Of a stretch of DNA of 64,000 nucleotides, positions 36,906 to 45,731 are shown piece after piece. Below the pieces are notes generated by a model. That model searched no databases and was not told where the DNA came from. It saw only the letters and a list, made by a program, of their open reading frames with translations. Position 1 is the first letter of the stretch. Every line of letters starts with the position of its first letter. The stretch is from Gemmatimonadota bacterium. Lineage in GTDB: Bacteria; Gemmatimonadota; Gemmatimonadetes; Gemmatimonadales; Gemmatimonadaceae. Location: NCBI GenBank assembly GCA_028287235.1, contig JAQBQB010000006.1, positions 115,104 through 179,103 on the forward strand, read 5' to 3'. The position numbers were made by a program, and so were the translations under genes.

Positions 36906-37976
36906 GTGCCCCTCCTTCCCCTCTACGGCCACACTGCCCTCCTCGACCGCTTCCGCGACGCCCTGTCGCGCCAATCGCTGCCGGGCAGCCTGCTCCTCCA
37001 GGGCCCGCGCGGCATCGGCAAGCAGCAAGTCGCCCTCTGGCTCGGCCGCTCGCTGCTCTGCGAGAATCCCGACCGCTCTCCGTGCGGCGAGTGCAAGTCC
37101 TGCCGCATGTCGAGCGCCCTCCAGCATCCCGACCTGCACTGGTTCTTCCCCCGGCCCCGTCTCAAGGACAGCGATCCCGACCTCGCCGCCGTGCGCGGCG
37201 ACAACGTCGACGGCATCATGGAACGGCTCGAGAGCTCCGGCGTCTACGAAGCCCCGGGCGGCGACGAGGGCATCTTCGTCGCAACCGTGCGTGCGATCGT
37301 TCAGACGGCCATCATGTCCCCGGCCATGGGCCGCAGAAAAGTCTTCGTCGTCGGCGACGCCGACCGCATGGTCGCGCAGGAAGGCGCCGACCAGGCGGCC
37401 AACGCCTTCCTCAAGCTCCTCGAGGAACCGCCGGCCGACACGACAATTATCTTGACGTCGAGCGAATCCGGAGCGCTGCTCCCGACCATTCGCTCGCGCG
37501 TCGTTTCCGTCCGAGTCGCGCCGCTCTCCGAGCAAGAAGTCCGCGCCTTCCTCGCCGACCCAGTCGTATCGGCGCACCTCGACGTCGGGCCGCGAACGGT
37601 CGACGAGCTGGTGGCTCTCGCCTCCGGCGCCCCCGGCCGGTTGATCGGCCGCGACAGCTGGCAAGCGGCGCTGACCCAAGCCCGTCGTCTCCTCGACGCG
37701 GCGGCGGCTCCCGACCGCGGCACGCGGCTCCGCGTCGCGCTCGGGCAGGGTGCGTCGGGTGCGCGCGGCAAGTTCAGCGACACCCTCGACGCGCTCACCG
37801 TCCTGCTGCACGAGCGGTCGCGTTCAGCCGCGGCCAAAGGGTTCGACAGCGAAGCCGTCGGCTCGGCGCGCGCGATCGAGTTCGTCGAACGGGCCAAGGA
37901 GCTGGCGAGCGGCAACGTGAACCCGCAGCTCGTGACCGCCTCGCTGCTCCGCGAGCTCGCACCTCTGGTCAAATAA
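36906..37976 (+). CDS. holB: DNA polymerase III subunit delta' (HolB)
   Basis: 356 aa from GTG 36906. AAA+ clamp-loader features: P-loop LLLQGPRGIGKQQVALWLG (about residue 30-45), zinc-binding cysteines CENPDRSPCGECKSC, KVFVVGDADRMVAQEGADQAANAFLKLLEEPPADTTIILTS (sensor and LLEEPP), IRSRVVSVRVAPLSE. It acts in the clamp loader at the replication fork. moaC follows 29 bp later. Confidence 0.9.
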   Translation: MPLLPLYGHTALLDRFRDALSRQSLPGSLLLQGPRGIGKQQVALWLGRSLLCENPDRSPCGECKSCRMSSALQHPDLHWFFPRPRLKDSDPDLAAVRGDNVDGIMERLESSGVYEAPGGDEGIFVATVRAIVQTAIMSPAMGRRKVFVVGDADRMVAQEGADQAANAFLKLLEEPPADTTIILTSSESGALLPTIRSRVVSVRVAPLSEQEVRAFLADPVVSAHLDVGPRTVDELVALASGAPGRLIGRDSWQAALTQARRLLDAAAAPDRGTRLRVALGQGASGARGKFSDTLDALTVLLHERSRSAAAKGFDSEAVGSARAIEFVERAKELASGNVNPQLVTASLLRELAPLVK

Positions 37977-38005
37977 GTCTCCAGTGAGCGTCACATGAGC
38001 GTCAC

Positions 38006-38533
38006 ATGACCGACAAGCTCTCCCACGTCTCCGAGTCGGGCGAGGCGCGCATGGTCGACGTCTCGGCGAAGAGCGAGACGCACCGTGTCGCGCGCGCGAC
38101 CGGGCAGATCCGCATGCAGCCGGCAACGCTCGCCGCCATCGTCCAAGCGCAGGTAAAGAAGGGCGACGTCCTCGGCGCCGCGCGCATTGCCGGTATCATG
38201 GCGGCGAAGAAAACGGCCGACCTGATCCCCCTCTGCCACCCGCTCGCGCTCACCGGCGTGAACGTCGAGCTCACGGCCGACGAATCGCTGCCAGGTGTTC
38301 GGGCGGAGGCGATCGTGAAGACGACCGGGCGAACCGGCGTCGAGATGGAGGCGCTCACCGCCGTATCCGTCGCCCTGTTGACGGTCTACGACATGGCTAA
38401 GGCCCTGGATCGAGGGATGACGATCTCCGATATATCGTTAGCCCAAAAATCCGGAGGAGTGAACGGGGATTATTCAAGAGTTGATGGCACAGGCCCTGCC
38501 CCCTATCCTGCTGGTGGCAGTACTGAAGGGTAG
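38006..38533 (+). CDS. moaC: Cyclic pyranopterin monophosphate synthase (MoaC)
   Basis: 175 aa. MoaC motifs: [108 protein letters not shown]. It makes cPMP in molybdenum cofactor synthesis. A short Gly/Pro tail ([16 protein letters not shown]) extends past the conserved end. No other moa gene is nearby. Confidence 0.95.
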   Translation: MTDKLSHVSESGEARMVDVSAKSETHRVARATGQIRMQPATLAAIVQAQVKKGDVLGAARIAGIMAAKKTADLIPLCHPLALTGVNVELTADESLPGVRAEAIVKTTGRTGVEMEALTAVSVALLTVYDMAKALDRGMTISDISLAQKSGGVNGDYSRVDGTGPAPYPAGGSTEG

Positions 38534-38631
38534 TGTTGTACGGTTGTTAACCTGTTGCCAACAAAAAACTTATGCGCAACCTACGTGGGTCGTACGTCCA
38601 CCGGGGTGATGCGGCGAGGCGACGGAGACGC

Positions 38632-39276
38632 ATGAAGCAGATGCTCTTCGCTGCCGCCTCGGTTACAGCGACGGTTGTCGTCCTTGTCGCCCGCAAATCC
38701 ACACCGGCGAGCGCCGAGCCCGCGGTGACCGGGAGCCGAGAGTCGTTCTTCTCTCTCAGTTCCTCCCGGAAGCTGCGCCGGGATCTCGAAACGGCGCGGG
38801 GTGAGTTGAACCTCGTGAAGTCGCAGTACGAGAGAGCGGACAAGATCATTGGGTACTCGAACAAGTACGGCATCACTGCGGGCATGGCGGGCAAGGTGTT
38901 CGACGCCTCGCTCCGCGAAGGGATCGACCCCGAGCTGGCGTTCCGGTTGGTGCGGCTCGAGAGCGAGTTCAATGAAAAGGCGGTCAGCAAGGTCGGCGCG
39001 GTTGGGCTCACCCAGCTCATGCCGAGCACGGCGAAGCTGTTCGAGAAGAACGTGTCGCGCGAGCACCTGTTCAACGGAGAGACCAACCTCCGCATCGGGT
39101 TCCGGTACCTCAAGAACCTGCTCGGCCAGTACAAGGGCGACGTTCGGCTGGCGCTGCTGGCCTACAATAGAGGCGAAGATGCCGTCTGGCGGGACGTTCG
39201 AGCCGGAGTGAATCCGGGGAACGGGTACGACCGCTGGGTGATGAGAGACTACAAGGGAAAGGGCGTCGTCCAGTAA
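38632..39276 (+). CDS. Lytic transglycosylase (SLT family), exported
   Basis: 214 aa. ATG 38632 is preferred because GGAG lies at the right distance; ATG 38572 would add 20 basic residues. Hydrophobic N-terminus (MLFAAASVTATVVVLVARKS). SLT domain: PELAFRLVRLESEFNEKAVSKVGAVGLTQLMPSTAKLFEKNV (catalytic Glu in LESEF) and NLRIGFRYLKNLLGQYKGDVRLALLAYNRGEDAV. It cleaves peptidoglycan glycan strands. It is convergent with the larger MltD-like gene across a perfect hairpin. Confidence 0.88.
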   Translation: MKQMLFAAASVTATVVVLVARKSTPASAEPAVTGSRESFFSLSSSRKLRRDLETARGELNLVKSQYERADKIIGYSNKYGITAGMAGKVFDASLREGIDPELAFRLVRLESEFNEKAVSKVGAVGLTQLMPSTAKLFEKNVSREHLFNGETNLRIGFRYLKNLLGQYKGDVRLALLAYNRGEDAVWRDVRAGVNPGNGYDRWVMRDYKGKGVVQ

Positions 39277-39291
39277 CGGATGGCGGATGAT

Positions 39292-39347
39292 GGAAAACAC
39301 AAAACGGAAAACAGCTGCCGGCAGCCGTTTTCCGTTTTGTGTTTTCC
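39292..39347. terminator. Perfect long hairpin between convergent transglycosylase genes
   Basis: A 21-bp arm at 39292-39312 (GGAAAACACAAAACGG...) pairs without mismatch with 39327-39347, and the centre is the palindrome GCTGCCGGCAGC. It sits 16 bp after one stop and 15 bp before the other, so it can end transcription both ways. It shares its sequence words with the repeat at 36675-36853. Confidence 0.8.
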
Positions 39348-39361
39348 GAGCCGCGTCCGCG

Positions 39362-40969
39362 TTAGTGCTTCTTGGCTTTGGACTTCTTCTTCGCCGGCGC
39401 CACCTGCTTCTTCGGCGCCTTCGCTGCCTTCGCTGCCTTCGGCGCCTTCTTCGTCGACCCACCCACGATCAGCGACTGCCCCGGCAGGATCTTCGCCCGG
39501 CGCAACCCGTTCGCCTTCATGAGCACCGCGGTCGACGTCTTGTACTTCTTGGCGATCCCACTGAGCGTCTCGCCCGCCTTCACGACGTGCGTCGTCGTCG
39601 CACCCTTCGACGACCCGTAGCGCTCGATCGATGGATCCGGCACTGCCGCCGCGGCCGACGCGACCGCCTCGGTCGGAATCACGACCGGTTGCCCAGGCGC
39701 CAGGTTGCCGCTCTTGAGCCGCTTGAGCTTGGGGTTGAACAGCGCCAGCTGACGCGCCGAGATCCCGGACTTTTTGGAGATCGACTCCAGGCTCTCTCCC
39801 TTCTTCGACTCCACCGTGAACAGCCCCAGGCGCTCGCTCTTCGGCAGCGCGGCAAAGGCGTCGGGGAAGCTGTCCGCGTCGCCAACGGGCACGCGAACGA
39901 AGAAGGAATCCTTCGGCGGCGTTACACCGCGCAGCACGTGCGGGTTGAGCTCCTTCACGTCGGACACGGGCGACTTGGCCGCATGCGCGACCGCCGCCAG
40001 CGACGTCGAGGGACCCACGCGGACCGAGTCGTAGGCGTACGCCGGCTGCGGCGTGAGCTTCATGCCGTACCGCGCCGGCTCTTTTGCGATCAGCGCCGCG
40101 GCGATGAGCTGCGGCACGTACTCGCGCGTCTCGTTCCGCAGGTAGTCCTTCTCGGCGAGCGCGAAAAACAGGTCGTCGCCGGCGGTGCCCTCGAGGTCGT
40201 CGGCGTAGCGCGTGAGCCCGCGTGCAATGCGCCCCGGTCCGCCGTTGTACGCCGCCGCGGCGAGGTACAGCGAGCCGAATTGCTCCTTGAGCTCCTTGAT
40301 GAACCGCACCGCGGCCGCCGTCGACTTGACGGGATCGCGCCGCTCGTCGATCCACCAGTCGACGCGTAGCCCCATGTCGCGCGCGGTCGACGTCATGAAC
40401 TGCCACATGCCCACGGCCGCGGCGCGCGAGTAGGCGTTCGGATCGAAACCGCTTTCGACCAGGGCCAAATAGTACATGTCCTCGGGCAGCCCGCCCTCGC
40501 GAAGCTTGGCACGGATCATCGGCTCGTAGCGCGTGCCGCGCTCGAGGCGCGATTCGATGTGCTCCTTGGCCCTTCCGGAGAACAGGCGGACGTAGTGCTC
40601 CACCCGGTCGGTCGACTCGTACGAGTGCACCTCGATGTCCCACGACGGTCCTATGGAGGTCGCATCGGCCGCGACCGACGGACTCGCGAGGCTTGCCAGG
40701 CTGGAGTCCCCAAAGACTTCAGCCGCCCGGCGCGTGACGTCGGTTTCGGTGACGTGGATCGAGTCGGGGGTGGTGGCAGGCGCCGGTGCGGACGGAGCGA
40801 CCGTCGCCTGCTGCACGATCGTCGCCGCCGCGGGGGGAGCGGGGGCAGCTGCGGCGGACGGCGGACTGACGGTCGCTGGCTGAGAGGTGATCACTGGAGA
40901 CGGCTGGCGCACGCACGCGGCGGCAAACAGAACGGTCGCGAACGTCGGCAGTGTGCGCTTGATCACCAC
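39362..40969 (-). CDS. MltD-like lytic transglycosylase with LysM repeats, lipoprotein
   Basis: 535 aa from GTG 40969 (AGGGGG upstream). Lipobox VLFAAAC. A Pro/Ala-rich linker, an SLT domain at about 150-310 (YYLALVESGFDPNAYSRAAAVGMWQFMTSTARDMGLRVDWWIDERRDPVKSTAAAVRFI, with AAAYNGGPGRI) and two LysM-type modules: FTVESKKGESLESISKKSGISARQLALFNPKL and THVVKAGETLSGIAKKYKTSTAVLMKANGL. The C-terminus is a KAAK/KKSKAKK basic tail. The Met at 41041 has no support. Confidence 0.92.
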   Translation of the reverse strand: MVIKRTLPTFATVLFAAACVRQPSPVITSQPATVSPPSAAAAPAPPAAATIVQQATVAPSAPAPATTPDSIHVTETDVTRRAAEVFGDSSLASLASPSVAADATSIGPSWDIEVHSYESTDRVEHYVRLFSGRAKEHIESRLERGTRYEPMIRAKLREGGLPEDMYYLALVESGFDPNAYSRAAAVGMWQFMTSTARDMGLRVDWWIDERRDPVKSTAAAVRFIKELKEQFGSLYLAAAAYNGGPGRIARGLTRYADDLEGTAGDDLFFALAEKDYLRNETREYVPQLIAAALIAKEPARYGMKLTPQPAYAYDSVRVGPSTSLAAVAHAAKSPVSDVKELNPHVLRGVTPPKDSFFVRVPVGDADSFPDAFAALPKSERLGLFTVESKKGESLESISKKSGISARQLALFNPKLKRLKSGNLAPGQPVVIPTEAVASAAAAVPDPSIERYGSSKGATTTHVVKAGETLSGIAKKYKTSTAVLMKANGLRRAKILPGQSLIVGGSTKKAPKAAKAAKAPKKQVAPAKKKSKAKKH

Positions 40970-41074
40970 TTTTCTACCCCCTGAAAACGACGATCGCCGC
41001 CCCGCTCTGGACGGCGATCCTGCAACACACCAACAAACCAACGAGTCAACGAGTCAACGAACCAACGTAATGCC

Positions 41075-41536
41075 TTATCGGGCGAGCATGTAGTTGCCCA
41101 GCACGCGATTCGTCGCGTTCAAGACCGCCATCGCCGCGCCCCGGCGCGTATCCGTCTCGGCGAGATAGCACCCCACCAGTCGGGTGAGCTGCGTGCCTTC
41201 GCGCAATGAGACCGAGACGATCAGCAGGTTCGAGTCGAAGGCGCGCACATGCTTGATGCCGAGGAGCTCGAAGTGCATCGCGTCTTTCGCGAAATCCTCG
41301 AGCGCCCGGAGCGCGGCTTCTGCCGCGACGCGGAAGTCTCCGAGCGGGCTGGACTGGCCGATCGCCCGGCCCGAGAAGACCAGATTGTCCCACTCCAGCG
41401 ACACTTCGGCCGAGCACTGCCCCGACGGGGTGCGTGAAAAGCTGAAGTCGGCGAACCGGAGTCGTTCGCGTCGTGAGCTCAGCGGAATGACCGCGCCGGA
41501 GCCCGCCGGACGCTCTTGCTTCATGACTAGCGACAT
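41075..41536 (-). CDS. Conserved hypothetical protein, possible small-molecule-binding domain
   Basis: 153 aa, soluble. The second half reads ALRALEDFAKDAMHFELLGIKHVRAFDSNLLIVSVSLREGTQLTRLVGCYLAETDTRRGAAMAVLNATNRVLGNYMLAR, with a beta-alpha-beta pattern reminiscent of roadblock- or regulatory-type domains; I cannot name a family. Upstream, tandem CAACGAGT-like 9-bp repeats lie at about 41037-41070 between this gene and the MltD-like gene. Confidence 0.65.
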   Translation of the reverse strand: MSLVMKQERPAGSGAVIPLSSRRERLRFADFSFSRTPSGQCSAEVSLEWDNLVFSGRAIGQSSPLGDFRVAAEAALRALEDFAKDAMHFELLGIKHVRAFDSNLLIVSVSLREGTQLTRLVGCYLAETDTRRGAAMAVLNATNRVLGNYMLAR

Positions 41537-41657
41537 GGTGTGCCTCTACGAGTGCGGAACCAGGAGCCGCATCGCCCCGCTGCTAAACGAGTGAATTATG
41601 AAGAACGCAACACAGATGTGCTTGTAACGTGGGTCACGGGCTCTCATATTCGCCCAA

Positions 41658-42581
41658 ATGCCCCTACCATTCCTGTGCCTGATCCTCCCCCTGACCCTGG
41701 GTTTTGGGTCCGCGAACCACGAGCCGCACCGGGCCGAGCTGGATTCACTCAAGGAGAGGATCGGCAGGAGGGCTGCAGAAGTTAAGGGCGCCGTGGTCGG
41801 CGTAGCGTTTCGAGACCTCGAGACGGGGGATACGCTCTTCCTGAATGCCGACGACAGCTTCCACGCGGCCAGCACCATGAAGGTGCCGGTCATGATCGAG
41901 CTGTACCGGCGGATCGACGCCCGAGGGCTGCGACTCGATCAGGGAATCCTCCTGGTGAATCAGTTCGGCTCGATCGTCGACGGCTCTCCCTACGCACTCG
42001 ACCCCGGAACCGACTCCGACAGCTCGGCCTATGGCCGGGTGGGCGCGCGCGTGCCGGTCCGCGAGTTGATCGATCGGATGATCACGCGATCGAGTAACCT
42101 CGCCACCAACGCGCTCATCGAGCTGGTCGGCGCGAAGCACGCGAACGCCACAGCCCACGAGCTTGGAGCGCGCAACATCAAGGTGCTTCGCGGCGTGGAG
42201 GACGGGAAAGCATTTCGCGCAGGCCTCAACAACACGACCACCGCGCGCGATCTCGCCGTGTTGCTCGGCGCCATCGAGACCGGCGCGGCCGCGTCACGCT
42301 CGAGCTGCGACGAAATGCGCGACGTGCTGCTCCACCAGGAGTTCAACGAGGAAATCCCGGCCGGATTGCCGGCGGGCATCAAGGTGGCGCACAAGACGGG
42401 ATGGATCACCGGCGTGCTGCACGACGCCGCCATCGTTTATCCACCGGCCCGGAAACCGTATGTCCTCGTGGTGCTGACGCGCGACATCCCCGACGAAAAA
42501 GTCGCGCGCCGGCTGATCGTCGACATCTCGCGTCTCGTCTACCGGCACGCGGTGCCGGCCCGCGTGGCGGTGGCGCCATGA
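41658..42581 (+). CDS. Class A beta-lactamase-like serine hydrolase
   Basis: 307 aa with signal peptide PFLCLILPLTLGFGSA. Active site: Ser72-x-x-Lys75 (STMK), Ser145-Ser-Asn147 for the SDN loop (SSN), Glu181 with Asn191 in VEDGKAFRAGLN for the omega loop, and Lys246-Thr-Gly248. All catalytic residues are present. The family includes true beta-lactamases and non-resistance peptidases; activity on beta-lactams is not shown. Its stop overlaps rpiB (ATGA). Confidence 0.85.
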   Translation: MPLPFLCLILPLTLGFGSANHEPHRAELDSLKERIGRRAAEVKGAVVGVAFRDLETGDTLFLNADDSFHAASTMKVPVMIELYRRIDARGLRLDQGILLVNQFGSIVDGSPYALDPGTDSDSSAYGRVGARVPVRELIDRMITRSSNLATNALIELVGAKHANATAHELGARNIKVLRGVEDGKAFRAGLNNTTTARDLAVLLGAIETGAAASRSSCDEMRDVLLHQEFNEEIPAGLPAGIKVAHKTGWITGVLHDAAIVYPPARKPYVLVVLTRDIPDEKVARRLIVDISRLVYRHAVPARVAVAP

Positions 42582-43024
42582 GAGTCGCGGTCGGAACCGA
42601 CCACGCCGGCTTCTCGCTCAAGGCGAGCGTCGTCGACGCCATTGTTGCCGCCGGCCACGAGGTGGTCGATTGCGGCGCCTACTCGATCGACCCGAACGAC
42701 GACTACCCCGACTTCGCCGAAGGCGTTTCCCGCGCCGTGCTCGACGGCCGCGCCGAGCGCGCGGTGCTGGTGTGCGGAAGCGGCGTGGGTGCGTCGGTCG
42801 CGGCGAACAAGTTTCCGGGCATTCGGAGCGCGCTCTGCCACGACACCTTCTCCGCGCACCAGGGCGTGGAGGACGACGCGATGAATGTCCTGACGCTCGG
42901 CGCCCGCGTCATCGGCCCGTCGCTGGCCGCGGAGCTCGTCGCCACGTTTCTGCGCGCCAAGTTCTCCGGATTGGAGCGGCACCAGCGGCGGTTGAACAAG
43001 ATCAAGGCGTTCGAGAAGTCGTAA
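42578..43024 (+). CDS. rpiB: Ribose 5-phosphate isomerase B (RpiB)
   Basis: 148 aa. Motifs: VAVGTDHAGFSLKASVVDAIVAAGHEVVDCGAYSIDPNDDYPDFAEGVSRAVLDG, VLVCGSGVGASVAANKFPGIRSALCHDTFSAHQGVEDDAMNVLTLGARVIG. The catalytic Cys (VLVCGSGVG) and His in CHD are present. It interconverts ribulose and ribose 5-phosphate. It is fused in operon with the beta-lactamase-like gene by an ATGA overlap. Confidence 0.92.
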   Translation: MRVAVGTDHAGFSLKASVVDAIVAAGHEVVDCGAYSIDPNDDYPDFAEGVSRAVLDGRAERAVLVCGSGVGASVAANKFPGIRSALCHDTFSAHQGVEDDAMNVLTLGARVIGPSLAAELVATFLRAKFSGLERHQRRLNKIKAFEKS

Positions 43025-43034
43025 GCGTACTTCC

Positions 43035-44807
43035 CTACGACGCCGGCTCCTTCGGCAAGACGATCCGAAACGTCGTCCCCACCCGCGGTATGCTCGTCAC
43101 CGTGACCTGACCGCCGAGCAGCTCGGCCAGCCGGCGCGTGACGCTCAGTCCCAGTCCACTCCCGCCGACCTTTCGCGTGGTGTTCTGCTCCACCTGCCAG
43201 AACGCGTCGAAGACATGTTCGAGATTTTCCGGCGCGATGCCGATGCCCGTGTCCTCGACCTCGAACACGACGTCGTTCCCCTTGACGAACGCGCGAACGG
43301 TCACGCTTCCACTGACCGTGAACTTCACGGCGTTCGAGAGCAGGTTGAGCAGCATCTGGCGCAGCTTGCCTGTGTCGGTTCGCAGCATCAGCGCTGGATC
43401 GATGGCCGCGGCCGTGAGCGCAATGTCGCGGTCGCGCGCCAACGGCGCGACGAACGCCACGGCGTCGTCGACGACGCCCTTTGCCACCGTGCGTTCGAGC
43501 CGTACCGATTCTCTGCCCGCCTCGACGCGCGCGAAGAGTAGAATCTCGTCGATCAACGCCAGCAGATGTCCGGCGCTCACCTTGATTCGCCCGAGCTGCT
43601 GCCGCTGCGTGTCGTTGATGTCGCCGGCAATTCCTTCGGCGAGCAATTCCTCATAGCCGATGATCGCCGTGAGCGGCGTGCGGAGCTCGTGGCTCATCGT
43701 CGCGAGGAAGTTGGCCTTCGACTCGTTCGCCATGACCGCGGCCCGGTGCAGCCGCGCGTTGTCGATGGCGACGCCGGCGCGGCGTCCGAGATCCATCGCG
43801 AGCGCGAGCGCCGCGTTGTCGTAGTGAACGTTGCGGCGCGAGCTCACCAGCGTGAGCGCGCCGAGCGTCTCGCCGCGCGCCGCGATCGGGACGGTGACCA
43901 CCGAGTAGATGCCCACCTCGCGAAGAATCTTCAGGTGCTCGGCGTCACGTGCACCGGCGACGAGCATGTCGTCCGTCACGTCGGAGAGGAGCACCGGCTC
44001 GCCGGACCGAATCACGGCCGGCGCGCCCGTCGGATCGTCGGCGCTCACGGGATAGCGCGCATTGAGCTCGCGCGCCCACTTGACCTTTTCCGGATCGACG
44101 TGGGCGAGCGCCAACTGCCGAATCTCTCCATCGACCAACAGGTCCACGGCGCACCAGTCGGCGAACTTCGGCACGGCAAGCTGCGCGACACTGGCCACCG
44201 TGGCTTCGTAGTCGAGCGAGGACGCCAGCACCTTGCTCGCGTCGTCGACCAGCCGGAGCCGTTCCTCGCTTGCCACGGCCGCGTCGCGCGCGTTTTTCGC
44301 GTCCTCCATGGCCGTTTCGAGCTCGACGTTCGATTGCTCGAGCTCCTCGGCGATCGCCTGCGCCTCTTCCTGCTGCGACTCGAGCTCGATGGCTTGGTCT
44401 TGCAGCGTCACCGCGATCGCCTCGGCGTCGCCGCGAGCCGAGCGCGAGGACGCCGCGAGCGCCGTCAGCAGCGCGCTTCCGGCAAGGAACGCCAGCGCGG
44501 ATATCACGTCCTCCGCACCCTTGAGGCCGAGCGAGTGCATTGGTGCGAACATGAAGTAGTCGACGAGCAACACGCTCAACAGTGCCGCCGCGGCTCCGCC
44601 TCCAATTCCCGCATAGGTCGCCGACACTGCGACGGCTCCGTACAGGAACACGTACACCGCTCGCGTGATGTACGGCTGCAGCGCGAGCGTCAGGGTCATC
44701 GCGACCGCGACACTTCCGAGCACGACCGCGGCCCGCCGTATCAAACCGGAGGACGTCCGCACGGCTTTCGGCGCCGCCGGAGTGGAGGGACGTGCGAGAG
44801 TGGTCAC
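43035..44807 (-). CDS. Sensor histidine kinase with DUF4118-type membrane domain and GAF domain
   Basis: 590 aa. N-terminal four-helix membrane part similar to the KdpD/DUF4118 module (about 25-115), a coiled coil (about 125-175), a GAF domain (about 195-350), HisKA with MSHELRTPLTAIIGYEELLAEG (about 370), and HATPase with MLLNLLSNAVKFTVSG, FEVEDTGIGIAPENLEHVFDAFWQVEQ, VGGSGLGLSVTRRLAELLGG. No response regulator is adjacent, so the partner is elsewhere. Confidence 0.9.
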   Translation of the reverse strand: MTTLARPSTPAAPKAVRTSSGLIRRAAVVLGSVAVAMTLTLALQPYITRAVYVFLYGAVAVSATYAGIGGGAAAALLSVLLVDYFMFAPMHSLGLKGAEDVISALAFLAGSALLTALAASSRSARGDAEAIAVTLQDQAIELESQQEEAQAIAEELEQSNVELETAMEDAKNARDAAVASEERLRLVDDASKVLASSLDYEATVASVAQLAVPKFADWCAVDLLVDGEIRQLALAHVDPEKVKWARELNARYPVSADDPTGAPAVIRSGEPVLLSDVTDDMLVAGARDAEHLKILREVGIYSVVTVPIAARGETLGALTLVSSRRNVHYDNAALALAMDLGRRAGVAIDNARLHRAAVMANESKANFLATMSHELRTPLTAIIGYEELLAEGIAGDINDTQRQQLGRIKVSAGHLLALIDEILLFARVEAGRESVRLERTVAKGVVDDAVAFVAPLARDRDIALTAAAIDPALMLRTDTGKLRQMLLNLLSNAVKFTVSGSVTVRAFVKGNDVVFEVEDTGIGIAPENLEHVFDAFWQVEQNTTRKVGGSGLGLSVTRRLAELLGGQVTVTSIPRVGTTFRIVLPKEPAS

Positions 44808-44945
44808 TGACCTCGTTGATCGCTACGCGGATCGTTACGGGCTGGGTTGCGAGCCAAGTCCATGAGTCTGGCGGGTTACCTTCCCAAAGTCGAGCGTACA
44901 TAGCGAACTTCGCGCCGCCTGCCGGCCCCTACGAATGCGCCCCCA

Positions 44946-45371
44946 ATGACCGACCAGACCCCCATCCCCCTCCTCGCCGACCTTCGCGCCCTGGCGACTC
45001 GCGGCCTCGCCGATAGTCTCGGCATCGAGGTCGTCGAGCTCAATGCGGCCCAGGTTGTCGCGACCATGCCTGTGGATCAGCGAACCCGGCAGCCGTTCGG
45101 CATCCTTCACGGAGGCGCGTCGGTCGCCCTCGCCGAAACCGTGGCGTCGCTCGGCGCGACGGCGAACGTGGATCGCACGCAATTCGTCGCGATGGGACTC
45201 GAGATCAACGCCAACCACCTGCGCGCGAAGTCGGAGGGCGTCGTGACGGCGACCGCGACGCCGATTCACATCGGCCGCACGACGCAGGTGTGGGACATTC
45301 GCATCGTGGACGAAAGCGGCCGGCCGGTTTGTACATCGCGCTGCACGCTGGCCATTCGGCCGCGATCCTGA
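44946..45371 (+). CDS. PaaI/EntH-like hotdog thioesterase
   Basis: 141 aa. Hotdog-fold thioesterase motifs: VVATMPVDQRTRQPFGILHGGASVALAETVASLGATANV and AMGLEINANHLRAKSEGVVTATATPIHIGRTTQVWDIRIVDESGRPVCTSRCTLAI. It would hydrolyse acyl-CoA or acyl-carrier thioesters. Substrate open. Confidence 0.88.
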   Translation: MTDQTPIPLLADLRALATRGLADSLGIEVVELNAAQVVATMPVDQRTRQPFGILHGGASVALAETVASLGATANVDRTQFVAMGLEINANHLRAKSEGVVTATATPIHIGRTTQVWDIRIVDESGRPVCTSRCTLAIRPRS

Positions 45372-45381
45372 CCGGAACCGG

Positions 45382-45705
45382 CTAGCGCCGCAGATTCGCC
45401 GATCGCTCCCATCGCTCGATCGGCGCGTCGCGATGGCTCTCGACGAACTCGCCGCTTTCGTAGCTGCGCGCCGCCAACGCCTGTCCGCGAAGACGCAACG
45501 CGTCCCGTGCATAGTCCGGCGCCAGCAAGAGCGTGGCTTCCGACAGCCGCAACTGCTCGGACAAGGAAAGCTTGACGTCCCCGCTCATCGCTCCGTCGGC
45601 TCGTTCCGCGCTGAGACCAGCGGCGCGAACCACGAGATCGCGGACAGCTGGCGATTCGGAGTGAAGCTCGTGGAGCAGACGACCTACGGTAGTGGCTTGC
45701 GGCAT
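45382..45705 (-). CDS. Small protein of unknown function
   Basis: 107 aa, mostly helical: GRLLHELHSESPAVRDLVVRAAGLSAERADGAMSGDVKLSLSEQLRLSEATLLLAPDYARDALRLRGQALAARSYESGEFVESHRDAPIERW. The middle looks like a helix-turn-helix-like segment, but no family is recognised. It lies between the thioesterase (convergent) and the cyanophycinase. Confidence 0.5.
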   Translation of the reverse strand: MPQATTVGRLLHELHSESPAVRDLVVRAAGLSAERADGAMSGDVKLSLSEQLRLSEATLLLAPDYARDALRLRGQALAARSYESGEFVESHRDAPIERWERSANLRR

Positions 45706-45731
45706 TTCTCCAGCCTCGATCGACGTTCGGG

